14,887 nucleotides of DNA from JAAFKA01 sp044348925 (lineage in GTDB: Bacteria; Bacteroidota; Bacteroidia; Cytophagales; Thermoflexibacteraceae): contig JBIKRY010000095.1 in the NCBI GenBank assembly GCA_044348925.1, positions 1 through 14,887 of the forward strand. Direction: 5' to 3'. The position numbers were made by a program, and so were the translations under genes. Below the pieces are notes generated by a model. That model searched no databases and had not been told where the DNA came from. It saw nothing but the letters and a program-made list of their open reading frames with translations. This document shows, one piece after another, positions 7,053 to 14,577 of this stretch (its first letter is position 1; every line of letters begins with the position of its first letter).

Positions 7053-9314
7053 TTAAAGTTCAAATCCCAAACCCATAATAAACATACGTGGTGGCAAAGG
7101 AATCGTAGAATTATAAAAACTTGCACTTCCACTCCAAGCCCTATTATTCCAAACTCCTGCTTGTCCAATACCTGCATCTGCTGCTCGTAAACCAGGGGTA
7201 AATGCAACCGTATCCAACAAATTGATAACTTTTACATTGGCTACAATTCCTTTAATAACTTTATAAGATACATTTGCATCAAATAATGCAAATGCGTCTA
7301 TATTGCCTACAGGGTTGCTTTTAACCGTTTCTCGGTTGCTAATAAATCTACCAAAAATAGTAGTAGATAGTTTTTCTGTAATTTTAGTAGTAATTCCAAA
7401 TTGTATTTTATGGTATGCCAAATCTCCAATCGTAGTTTTGAAAGTTTTGTTTCCTTGTTTGTCAAACTGTTGTTCACTTTCACTAATAATCCATGAATAA
7501 TTTGCCCACCATTTTGTTTCTTTGAATAATGGTAATACGCCTTGCAATCTGGTTGTAAAGCCTAACATTTCTCTTTCGCCTACATTTCTTGCACCACCTG
7601 CAAAATTTACAATAGCATTTTCTGATTTTACATAATAGATACTAAAATCGGAACTAATCCACGAACTTGTGTAATTGAGGGCAATTTCTGCGGTTCGTGA
7701 TTTTTCAGGTTGTAATTTCGGGTCTGAACCAGAACCTTTCCAGCCCCCATATAAAAGTCTTGGAGTTGGTTCTTGAAATGCCTCTCCATAAAATGCTTTT
7801 ACAATAAATTTATTAAATTTGGTAGTGTATCCTATTCTTAAAGTCGGTGCTGCACCGTAAGCGGAGTTTTCGTCATATCTAACTCCTGCGTGTATAATGT
7901 GGTGCATACCTATTTGCCATTTTGCCTGTGCGTATGCTCCTCTGTCTGTCCACATAATACGATTTTGAGGCACAAAAAAGTTTGGAGGCATAGCAGGACT
8001 AATCAATGCCGAATTGGTCAATAGTTCGGGATAATATAAGCCACCACTATATGTTTCGTATGCTTTTTGCAAATCTTTTACTTCATATTTTATACCTGAA
8101 AATATAGAAATATTTTCTCGCAAACGCAATTCAAAATCTTGATAAAAAGAGATACTTGTATTAAAACTACTCCAATAGGTAAATTGCATAATTCTGGCAC
8201 TTTCTTTTGGTTGTAGGCTTGTATTAGCAATTTGTAAAGTTTTTGCGGTATCTTTATTGCTAATATTATAGCCTTCTACATCAAAAGAACTATTATCTAC
8301 GCCACTTTGTCGGTATCGCAAAAAAGTTTTAGAAACAAGTTTGTTTGCAATCGTGGTATTATATCGGGCATAGGTGCTAATTTCGGGTTGTAACCATTTG
8401 CCATTACTCAGCAAAGCATCTGCTGGATATACCATTCCATAGCCTGTTTGTGTGGCATAATATCCAAACCCTATTTCCAATTTGTCTAAATACAGCCGAA
8501 CATCTACAGCACGGTTTTGAATAGGCGACGAGAATTTGCCACTTGCCAATGTTGTGTTATTGACTCCGTCCCCCCAAAGTTGTTTGTCTGCATACCATTT
8601 GTCTTGTAACCAATATTGATTACCTGCATCTACCAATTGATTTACATTTCCGTTTTCTATTCTTCCTGTAACACTTAGTTTAAATTTGTTTTTTTGGTAA
8701 AAAAAGTTCATATCTGCCCACGTATAACCTCGTTGGTTACTTGCTACTTTGCCTTGCAAACTTACGGGGCTATTGCTATTTTTTTTGGTAATAATATTGA
8801 TAACTCCCATAAAAGCATTGGGTCCATAAACAGAAGCAGCAGGTCCATATACTATCTCTATTCTTTCTATAAACGACAGAGGACAAGCCACAAAACTCTC
8901 TGTTTGGTTAAAATATAGGTTATTAAAAATTACCCCATCTATCATAATCAAATAAGGAGAACCCAAATTAGTACGGTAGCCACGCCAATACATTCGTTGA
9001 AAAGTATCTCCGTAGGGAGTAGTAACGTCCATTTCGGGCAAATCTTGCAATAATTCGGATAGACTCACATACCCTCGTGCCTGAATATCGTCTTTGGTAA
9101 TAACGACTGTAGAGGCTGGAGATTCACTAATTTTTTCGGCTCGGTTCGAAGCAGTAGTAATTTCTACGTTTAGTAAATCTTCGAGACTGTTTTTGGGTTT
9201 TATTTGCATAATTTCTTTCACAGATGACCGAAAAACAGAATCTTGTTGGGTTTGTGCAAAACAAGGTATTGTACCTAAAAGCACAGTAAAAAAATAAATG
9301 TGTCTCAAAATCAA
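7053..9314 (-). CDS. TonB-dependent outer-membrane receptor, 753 aa
   Basis: A ligand-gated active transporter of the outer membrane, of the simple BtuB/Cir-like layout without an N-terminal carboxypeptidase-like extension. It has a signal peptide (1-21, ending 'IPCFAQ') and a possible TonB-box region near 'VEITTAS' (50-56). The plug runs from about 62 to 180: 'SESPASTVVITKDDIQARGY', 'LSELLQDLP', 'YLIMIDGV', 'IERIEIVYGPAASVYGPNAFMGVINIIT'. The barrel fills the rest, with 'NPVGNIDAFALFDANVSYKV' and 'VKVINLLD' near the end. The ligand is unknown; no riboswitch or transport operon indicates iron or cobalamin. There is no ATG between the upstream in-frame stop (9354-9356) and the signal peptide, so I use TTG 9312-9314; TTG 9306-9308 or ATT are alternatives. 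It is first in its run and coupled to the membrane protein downstream. Confidence 0.92.
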   Translation of the reverse strand: MILRHIYFFTVLLGTIPCFAQTQQDSVFRSSVKEIMQIKPKNSLEDLLNVEITTASNRAEKISESPASTVVITKDDIQARGYVSLSELLQDLPEMDVTTPYGDTFQRMYWRGYRTNLGSPYLIMIDGVIFNNLYFNQTESFVACPLSFIERIEIVYGPAASVYGPNAFMGVINIITKKNSNSPVSLQGKVASNQRGYTWADMNFFYQKNKFKLSVTGRIENGNVNQLVDAGNQYWLQDKWYADKQLWGDGVNNTTLASGKFSSPIQNRAVDVRLYLDKLEIGFGYYATQTGYGMVYPADALLSNGKWLQPEISTYARYNTTIANKLVSKTFLRYRQSGVDNSSFDVEGYNISNKDTAKTLQIANTSLQPKESARIMQFTYWSSFNTSISFYQDFELRLRENISIFSGIKYEVKDLQKAYETYSGGLYYPELLTNSALISPAMPPNFFVPQNRIMWTDRGAYAQAKWQIGMHHIIHAGVRYDENSAYGAAPTLRIGYTTKFNKFIVKAFYGEAFQEPTPRLLYGGWKGSGSDPKLQPEKSRTAEIALNYTSSWISSDFSIYYVKSENAIVNFAGGARNVGEREMLGFTTRLQGVLPLFKETKWWANYSWIISESEQQFDKQGNKTFKTTIGDLAYHKIQFGITTKITEKLSTTIFGRFISNRETVKSNPVGNIDAFALFDANVSYKVIKGIVANVKVINLLDTVAFTPGLRAADAGIGQAGVWNNRAWSGSASFYNSTIPLPPRMFIMGLGFEL

Positions 9315-9400
9315 GGTAGTAGTAGTTTTATGTGTAGTGTTGTATGGTTTCGTTTAGAAATGTATAAAAGATATGTTAAAAAAGCAAATAACTTTTATTT

Positions 9401-9429
9401 TAAGTAAAAATTATTTATACTAAGTAAAA
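9401..9429. repeat. Direct repeat TAAGTAAAA, 20-bp period
   Basis: TAAGTAAAA occurs at 9401-9409 and 9421-9429, exactly 20 bp apart. That is two helical turns, so both copies face the same side of the DNA. The site lies in the 243-bp divergent region between the TonB receptor and the plus-strand barrel gene, about 90-115 bp upstream of the receptor start. It may be an operator; in such AT-rich DNA chance is a serious alternative. Confidence 0.35.
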
Positions 9430-9457
9430 GTAAATTGATAATACTTACATTTCCAAA

Positions 9458-9465
9458 CAAATTTA
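9458..9465 (-). promoter_or_regulatory. Candidate -7 box for the TonB receptor gene
   Basis: The minus strand reads TAAATTTG, matching TAnnTTTG. It lies about 145 bp upstream of the TTG start, which would give a long leader carrying the TAAGTAAAA repeats. No -33 TTTG was seen at the right distance. Confidence 0.25.
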
Positions 9466-9515
9466 TTCGTTGTTTTGGTACTTATAAAAAATACTCTTTT
9501 TAATAATAATTTAGC

Positions 9516-9523
9516 TAACTTTG
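9516..9523 (+). promoter_or_regulatory. Candidate -7 box for the barrel gene at 9558
   Basis: TAACTTTG matches the Bacteroidota -7 consensus exactly and lies 34 bp before the ATG, implying a leader of about 28 nt. The expected -33 element is not visible. An 11-bp direct repeat AATAATTTAGC brackets it (9505-9515 and 9543-9553). Confidence 0.45.
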
Positions 9524-9557
9524 TAATTCCAATAATTCCAACAATAATTTAGCAATT

Positions 9558-10298
9558 ATGCAGAAAATACGTTTTATATTACTTTGGATAGTAGTAAATG
9601 CCTATACTTTTGTGTTATATGGGCAGGATAGTGTAGCAAATATAGAAAATCAAAAATTTCGTTTTCGGGATATATTTGTGTTACAAGAAAAATTGGACTC
9701 AAAAGTAAGGTTTTTATTTAAACTTGATGACCGTATTACCGTTGTTCGTACTGATGCAGTGGACGTTACGGGTTTACAAATAGGTTTGCAAAAACGAAGA
9801 TGTAAATATTGGTTGGGTTATGCCTTTATTAATGCACCAACAAAAACTCGTATTTTTACCGAGAGGAAACAAAATACAGGCATACCACCAGATGCAAATG
9901 CTAAAATAGATACCATTAAAATTAATTTAGACCTAAAATTTTTGACAGTTGCTCCAGAATATGTATTTGTTTGGAGAAAGTATTATGAAATTAGTGCAGC
10001 TATAGGCGTAGGTTGTGGTGTGTATGAAATAGAACGGAAAATATCTTCAGCAACATCTACTTCCACCAATCGAAGTATTTTTATACCCATCGAGCCAGCA
10101 CTCAAATTGGCTATAAAACCCACTCGTTGGGCAGGTTTTAGTGCAAGTATTGGCTATAGAGAAACATTGAGTTTGGCAAATAGTAATTTTAATTATAGTG
10201 GCCTTTTTTATTCTTATGGTATTAGTGTCTATATTGGTAATCTTTTTGAGGATTTTCAACGAATTATTTTGGGACGTAAACCAATTATTACCTTATAA
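9558..10298 (+). CDS. Predicted outer-membrane beta-barrel protein, 246 aa
   Basis: An exported protein of no named family. A signal peptide covers residues 1-23 ('MQKIRFILLWIVVNAYTFVLYGQ'). Amphipathic strands follow, such as 'KVRFLFKLDDRITVV', 'KYWLGYAFINA', 'NLDLKFLTVAPEYVFVWRKYYEISAAIGVGCGVY', 'PIEPALKLAIKPTRWAGFSASIGYRE' and 'FYSYGISVYIG'. The pattern fits a 10- to 12-strand barrel or a periplasmic-facing beta protein. It ends 'RKPIITL' rather than in a terminal aromatic, which weakens the BAM-signal argument. It is transcribed divergently from the TonB receptor, with a candidate -7 box 34 bp upstream, and appears to be a single-gene unit ended by the palindrome at 10315. A joint role with the receptor is inferred from position only. 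Confidence 0.68.
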   Translation: MQKIRFILLWIVVNAYTFVLYGQDSVANIENQKFRFRDIFVLQEKLDSKVRFLFKLDDRITVVRTDAVDVTGLQIGLQKRRCKYWLGYAFINAPTKTRIFTERKQNTGIPPDANAKIDTIKINLDLKFLTVAPEYVFVWRKYYEISAAIGVGCGVYEIERKISSATSTSTNRSIFIPIEPALKLAIKPTRWAGFSASIGYRETLSLANSNFNYSGLFYSYGISVYIGNLFEDFQRIILGRKPIITL

Positions 10299-10314
10299 AT
10301 TTAGTCTATAATTC

Positions 10315-10362
10315 AAAAATTATACTTACTAAGTAATTAATTACTTAGTAAGTATAATTTTT
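10315..10362. terminator. 48-bp perfect palindrome, bidirectional terminator
   Basis: Arms 10315-10337 and 10340-10362 are exact reverse complements across a central TA, so all 48 bp are self-complementary. The left edge is an A-run and the right edge a T-run, giving stem plus U-tract on both strands. It fills the 68-bp gap between convergent genes ending at 10298 and 10367, as expected for a shared intrinsic terminator. The stem is nearly all A-T. Confidence 0.88.
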
Positions 10363-10366
10363 TGTT

Positions 10367-11623
10367 TTATGCAAATGCTTGAAGACCTGTAATTTCTTTG
10401 CCCAAAATAAGCAAATGAATATCATGTGTACCTTCATAAGTTAAAACAGATTCTAAGTTCATACTGTGTCGCATAATAGGATATTCTCCTGTGATACCCA
10501 TTCCTCCCAAAATTTGTCTTGCTTCACGTGCAATATGAATAGAAATCTCTACACTATTTCGTTTTGCTAAAGAAATTTGTGCTGTAGTAGCTTTGCCTTG
10601 ATTCATTAAATTACCTAATCTCCAGCATACTAATTGTGCTTTTGTAATTTCTGTTAGCATTTCGGCTAATTTTTTTTGCACCAATTGGAAAGAGGCAATA
10701 GGTTTGCCAAATTGTATTCTTTCTATTGCATAACGGCGTGCAGTATCATAACAATCCATTGCAGCACCTATAGCACCCCAAGAAATTCCAAAACGTGCCG
10801 AATCCAAACACATCATTGGTGCACCTAAACCCGATTTGTTTGGCAATAAATTTTCTTTTGGAACTTTTACATTATCAAAAACTAATTCCCCTGTGCAACT
10901 TGCACGCAAAGACCATTTACCATGCGTAGTTGGTGTAGAAAAACCTTCCATACCTCTTTCTACAATCAAGCCGTGAATCCGTCCTTCTTCATTTTTTGCC
11001 CAAACTACTGCTATATCTGCCTCTGGTGAATTGGAAATCCACATTTTTGCACCGTTTAACAAATAATGGTCTCCCATATCTTTAAAATTAGTTTCCATAC
11101 CAGAAGGGTTTGAGCCGTGATTTGGCTCGGTAAGCCCAAAACAACCCAACATTTCGCCTGATGCTAATTTTGGTAGGTATTTGTGGCGTTGTGCTTCAGA
11201 ACCAAATTTGTAAATTGGGTACATTACCAAAGAGCCTTGCACAGATGCTGTAGACCTCATGCCCGAATCTCCACGTTCTATTTCTTGCATAATAATTCCA
11301 TAAGAAATATAATCAAGACCACCGCCACCATATTCTACAGGAATTGTAGGACCAAAAGCACCTATTTCCCCAAATTTTTTCACAATATGTGAGGGAAAAA
11401 TATTGTGTTCTGCACAATGCTCAATGATTGGCGAAATTTCCTTTTTTACAAAATCTCTTACTGCTCCACGAATCATTAATTGTTCTTCGTTTAACAAGTC
11501 GTCAATATTATAAAAATCGGGTGCTTCGTATAAGTCTTGAGCTGTTTTACGAGGAATTTCTTTTTGGTTAGAAAGTTTTGCACTTCCATTAGTATTTACT
11601 TTTTCTATTGTGCTTGTTGTCAT
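10367..11623 (-). CDS. gcdH: Acyl-CoA dehydrogenase, glutaryl-CoA dehydrogenase type
   Basis: A flavoprotein predicted to oxidise and decarboxylate glutaryl-CoA to crotonyl-CoA in lysine and tryptophan breakdown, passing electrons to ETF. The 418 residues follow glutaryl-CoA dehydrogenase along their length: 'MRSTASVQGSLVMYPIYKFGSEAQRHKYLP' with Arg123 at the position that binds the distal carboxylate, 'GCFGLTEPNHGSNPSGMET', 'WISNSPEADIAVVWAK', 'SLRASCTGELVFDNV', 'ARFGISWGAIGAA', and 'LTYEGTHDIHLLILGKEITGLQAF' with catalytic Glu397. An N-terminal 40-residue extension is low complexity. The start is ATG 11621-11623; a candidate -7 box lies at 11654-11661. The gene stands alone, divergent from sufS, with no ETF or CoA-transferase genes nearby. 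A related broad acyl-CoA dehydrogenase is the main alternative. Confidence 0.88.
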   Translation of the reverse strand: MTTSTIEKVNTNGSAKLSNQKEIPRKTAQDLYEAPDFYNIDDLLNEEQLMIRGAVRDFVKKEISPIIEHCAEHNIFPSHIVKKFGEIGAFGPTIPVEYGGGGLDYISYGIIMQEIERGDSGMRSTASVQGSLVMYPIYKFGSEAQRHKYLPKLASGEMLGCFGLTEPNHGSNPSGMETNFKDMGDHYLLNGAKMWISNSPEADIAVVWAKNEEGRIHGLIVERGMEGFSTPTTHGKWSLRASCTGELVFDNVKVPKENLLPNKSGLGAPMMCLDSARFGISWGAIGAAMDCYDTARRYAIERIQFGKPIASFQLVQKKLAEMLTEITKAQLVCWRLGNLMNQGKATTAQISLAKRNSVEISIHIAREARQILGGMGITGEYPIMRHSMNLESVLTYEGTHDIHLLILGKEITGLQAFA

Positions 11624-11653
11624 TTTGTAGGTAATTTATTGGATTTATTACCG

Positions 11654-11661
11654 CAAAATTA
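11654..11661 (-). promoter_or_regulatory. Candidate -7 box for the acyl-CoA dehydrogenase gene
   Basis: The minus strand reads TAATTTTG, an exact TAnnTTTG match about 30 bp upstream of the ATG. No clear -33 element is visible. Confidence 0.4.
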
Positions 11662-11734
11662 ACAAAAAGGTTTTAAGTTTTTAGTATTATAGAAAAAAAA
11701 ACACTACTGTTTTATTTTTTACTTAAGTTTTTTG

Positions 11735-11751
11735 CAAGTTTTAAAAACTTG
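11735..11751. repeat. 17-bp palindrome in the gcdH/sufS divergent region
   Basis: CAAGTTTT and AAAACTTG flank a single A. It lies midway between the divergent starts (112 bp from gcdH, 147 bp from sufS), upstream of both candidate promoters. That location suits an operator for a dimeric regulator, but the AT-rich background makes a chance palindrome possible. Confidence 0.4.
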
Positions 11752-11807
11752 TACGCATTATCTATTGCCGAAAATAGAAAAGCTATAAGAAATATCAAAA
11801 ATATCCT

Positions 11808-11815
11808 TACCTTTG
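11808..11815 (+). promoter_or_regulatory. Candidate -7 box for sufS
   Basis: TACCTTTG matches TAnnTTTG exactly. It would give a leader of about 75 nt before the ATG at 11898. No -33 match was found. Confidence 0.4.
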
Positions 11816-11897
11816 CCAGCAAACAAAAGAAATATATTTTTGTTATTATGCTAACCAGTAAGGTTTTTACTACCAATTTTTATAAAAAACTAATTCA

Positions 11898-13118
11898 ATG
11901 CTATATCCTATAGATACAATTCGCAAAGATTTTCCAATTTTGCACCAAAATATTCAAGGTCATTCTTTAGTATATTTAGATAATGCTGCAACTACGCAAA
12001 AGCCCAAAATAGTCATAGATGCCATTAGCAAATATTATGAAGAATATAATGCAAATATTCATCGAGGCATACATACTTTAGCAGAAAAAGCAACACTTGC
12101 TTTTGAAGAAACACGCCAAAGTATCCAAAATTTTATCCATGCAAGTTCTTTAGAAGAAATAATTTTTGTTAAAGGCACTACCGAAGGAATTAATTTGGTA
12201 GCCTCGTCTTTTGGCAAAAAATTTATTGAACAAGGGGACGAAATTATTATTTCTACCCTCGAACACCATTCCAATATAGTTCCTTGGCAGTTGTTATGTG
12301 AAGAAAAAGGGGCTATTTTGCGTGTCATTCCTATTCACGAAACAGGGGAATTAGATTACGAAGCCTTTGAAAAATTACTCAATAAAAAAACAAAATTAGT
12401 TTCTATTGTCCACATTTCCAATGCTTTAGGTACTATCAATCCAATAGAAAAAATAATTACAGCAGCCCACCAAGTAGGAGCAAAAGTCTTCATAGACGGT
12501 GCGCAGTCGGCAGCACATATCGCAATAGATGTGCAAAAATTGGACTGTGATTTTTATGTTTTTTCGGGACATAAATTATATGCACCTACAGGAATTGGGG
12601 TTTTGTATGGTAAAAAAGAAATTTTGGAAACTATGCCTCCTTTTTTGGCTGGTGGCGAAATGATAAAAGAGGTAAGTTTTGAAAAAACTACTTTTAATGT
12701 TTTACCTTACAAATTTGAGGCAGGTACGCCAAATATTGCCGACACCATAGCCTTACAATATGCCATCAAATACATAAATACTATTGGAAAATCTATCATT
12801 GCGACACACGAAAACGAATTAGCAAAGTTGGCAAGTGAAGGAATTGCAGGCATCAAAGGCGTAAAACTCGTTGGAACTGCCAAAGAAAAAGCAAGTATTG
12901 TGTCTTTTGTAGTCGAGGGAATACATCATTTGGATATAGGAATGATGCTCGATGCTTATGGAATTGCAGTACGCACAGGGCATCATTGCACACAACCATT
13001 AATGAAACGACTTGGTATTACAGGCACAGTTCGAGCATCTTTTGCTATGTATAATAGCAAAGAAGAAGTGGAATATTTTGTAAAAACTTTAACAAAAGTA
13101 TTAGATAAATTACGATAA
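11898..13118 (+). CDS. sufS: Cysteine desulfurase SufS
   Basis: A PLP-dependent class V aminotransferase-fold enzyme that removes sulfur from cysteine and holds it as a persulfide for SUF-pathway Fe-S cluster assembly in the cytosol. The 406 residues have the expected group II layout: 'YLDNAATTQKP' (26-36), 'NIHRGIHTLAEKAT' (53-66), 'GTTEGINLVA' (93-102), PLP-ring-stacking 'EHHSN' (122-126), 'IDGAQSAAH' (199-207), Schiff-base Lys226 in 'SGHKLYAPTGIG', and persulfide Cys364 in 'RTGHHCTQPLM'. Lys226 and Cys364 fall at the same numbers as in E. coli SufS. The start is ATG 11898. It is not next to sufBCD here; it stands between a divergent dehydrogenase and its own terminator. A selenocysteine-lyase side activity is common in the group. 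Confidence 0.95.
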   Translation: MLYPIDTIRKDFPILHQNIQGHSLVYLDNAATTQKPKIVIDAISKYYEEYNANIHRGIHTLAEKATLAFEETRQSIQNFIHASSLEEIIFVKGTTEGINLVASSFGKKFIEQGDEIIISTLEHHSNIVPWQLLCEEKGAILRVIPIHETGELDYEAFEKLLNKKTKLVSIVHISNALGTINPIEKIITAAHQVGAKVFIDGAQSAAHIAIDVQKLDCDFYVFSGHKLYAPTGIGVLYGKKEILETMPPFLAGGEMIKEVSFEKTTFNVLPYKFEAGTPNIADTIALQYAIKYINTIGKSIIATHENELAKLASEGIAGIKGVKLVGTAKEKASIVSFVVEGIHHLDIGMMLDAYGIAVRTGHHCTQPLMKRLGITGTVRASFAMYNSKEEVEYFVKTLTKVLDKLR

Positions 13119-13132
13119 AAACCTAAAATAAA

Positions 13133-13187
13133 ATAAATTAAACAAGCTAATTACTTGCTAATCAATTACTTAGCTTGTTTAATTTAT
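13133..13187 (+). terminator. Hairpin terminator after sufS
   Basis: Perfect 17-bp arms (13133-13149 and 13171-13187) flank a 21-nt loop that can extend the stem further with a small bulge. It begins 15 bp after the sufS stop; a T-rich stretch follows. It lies between two genes on the same strand, so it isolates sufS from the permease gene. Confidence 0.75.
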
Positions 13188-13280
13188 CTATTTTATCCAT
13201 GATATTTCCAAAATCTCTACTACAAAATAATTCTTTGCAATGACTTATTTTGCAACCTCTATTACATTCCTTTACTTTGT

Positions 13281-14486
13281 ATGAGAAGTTCTTTTTTTAT
13301 AGCCAAACGATATTTTTTTTCCAAAAAAGATAAAAATATTATTAATTTAATTTCTATTTTGGCAATGGCTGGTGTGGCAGTAATTACAGCAGCTTTGGTA
13401 ATTGTTATGTCGGGTTTCAATGGCATGGAAGCCTTGACCATGGCACAATATAATGCTTTTTCGGCAGATATTCAAGTTACAACGGTCAAAGGAAAAGGCT
13501 TTGTATTTGGGGATTCTTTACGCAAAATTTTGACGCAAATACCTCAAATACAAGCACTTACCGAAGTAATTGAAGATAATGCTTTATTGCGGTATGGTGA
13601 TGTGCAAACCGTAGTAAATTTGAAAGGAGTAAGCAAAAATTTTGTAGAACAATATGATTTACAAAGTAAATTGGTAACAGGAGAATTTTATACCGAAAAA
13701 GAGAATAAGGCTTATATGATTTTAGGAATTGGTATTCTCAATCAATTATCTGTAAATATAGAAGACGAATTTAAACCTCTGTTGTGTTGGTATCCCAAAC
13801 GCCAAAAAAATATTAGCCTTGATGTAGATAAAGCATTTAAAAAAATGCCTATTGTGGCTGTTGGTGCTATTTCTGTTGAGCAGCAATTTGACCAAAGTAA
13901 TGTACTCGTACCTATTCAATTTGCAAGTGAATTGATGCAATATGAAGGAAAAATTACCTCTTTAGAAATTAAGACTAAAAATGGCGAAATAGAACTTGTC
14001 AAAGAAAAATTACAAAGTATTTTAGGCAATAATTTTCATATCAAAAGCCGAGAAGAACAACAAGTGCATATTTTGCGAGCCGTAAAAATAGAAAGATTAT
14101 TAGTTTTCTTTGCATTTGCTTTTATTTTGGCAATAGCCTCCTTTAATATTTTCTTTTCTCTTGCGATGCTTGCCATCGAAAAACGAAAAGACATCAAAAT
14201 TTTGTTTTCGTTGGGTGCAAAAACAAAAACCATTCAAGAGATATTTTTGTATATCGGTGCTATCATTGCTGGAATTGGTGCAATGAGTGGCTTGAGTTTG
14301 GGTTACGGTATCTGTTTTTTACAACAAAAATTGGGATTTGTAAAATTGGGAATACAATCAGCAGTAGTCGATGCCTATCCTATTAAAATGTTGGCACAAG
14401 ATTTTTTTGCTATTTGTGCTACAGTTATTCTTATTACATTAGTAGCTTCTTATGTACCTGCACGCAATGCAGCCAAGCAAGTGTAA
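13281..14486 (+). CDS. ABC transporter permease, FtsX/LolC-LolE type
   Basis: An inner-membrane permease subunit of a MacB/LolCDE-type ABC system, which transmits ATPase motion to the periplasm, for example for lipoprotein release. The 401 residues open with the family N terminus 'FFIAKRYFFSKKDKNIINLISILAMAGVAV'. TM1 is at about 20-45, then a periplasmic domain of about 46-265 (MacB_PCD-like). Three helices end it at about 272-297, 318-345 and 370-392, with 'AIEKRKDIKILFSLGAKTKTIQEIFLYIG' as the cytoplasmic coupling loop. It ends 'SYVPARNAAKQV', a few residues shorter than the usual '...R.AAK..P.E.LR' end. No ATPase gene is adjacent, so the partner is encoded elsewhere. The start is ATG 13281; no exact -7 box at suitable spacing is seen upstream. 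Loose homologues are annotated simply as FtsX-like permeases. Confidence 0.88.
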   Translation: MRSSFFIAKRYFFSKKDKNIINLISILAMAGVAVITAALVIVMSGFNGMEALTMAQYNAFSADIQVTTVKGKGFVFGDSLRKILTQIPQIQALTEVIEDNALLRYGDVQTVVNLKGVSKNFVEQYDLQSKLVTGEFYTEKENKAYMILGIGILNQLSVNIEDEFKPLLCWYPKRQKNISLDVDKAFKKMPIVAVGAISVEQQFDQSNVLVPIQFASELMQYEGKITSLEIKTKNGEIELVKEKLQSILGNNFHIKSREEQQVHILRAVKIERLLVFFAFAFILAIASFNIFFSLAMLAIEKRKDIKILFSLGAKTKTIQEIFLYIGAIIAGIGAMSGLSLGYGICFLQQKLGFVKLGIQSAVVDAYPIKMLAQDFFAICATVILITLVASYVPARNAAKQV

Positions 14487-14501
14487 CGTATTTTGGCTAA
14501 G

Positions 14502-14540
14502 AAAGCTAAAAACTACACCTATTGTATTTTAGCTTTTTTT
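14502..14540 (+). terminator. Intrinsic terminator after the permease gene
   Basis: AAAGCTAAAA (14502-14511) pairs perfectly with TTTTAGCTTT (14527-14536) across a 15-nt loop, followed directly by a T-run to 14540. It starts 16 bp after the permease stop. The right half overlaps the promoter proposed for the next gene. Confidence 0.85.
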
Positions 14541-14552
14541 ATTTTATATTTG
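14522..14552 (+). promoter_or_regulatory. Candidate promoter for the Rpn-type nuclease gene
   Basis: TATATTTG (14545-14552) matches the Bacteroidota -7 box. TTG (14522-14524) lies 20 nt upstream, the right place for the -33 element. The ATG follows 25 bp after the box, giving a short leader. The -33 half lies inside the terminator loop of the permease gene. This is the best two-part promoter match in the window. Confidence 0.55.
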
Positions 14553-14577
14553 TAGAAACTAATTTAACAGAATACCT

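Noticed and set aside
9315..9557. Cobalamin or other riboswitch upstream of the TonB receptor
   Set aside because: No B12-box-like or other known conserved riboswitch core was recognised in this AT-rich stretch.
14487..14555. Permease reading frame continuing past its stop
   Set aside because: The frame stays open after the TAA but crosses the terminator and encodes nothing like the family's C-terminal end, so a read-through or recent nonsense mutation is not supported.
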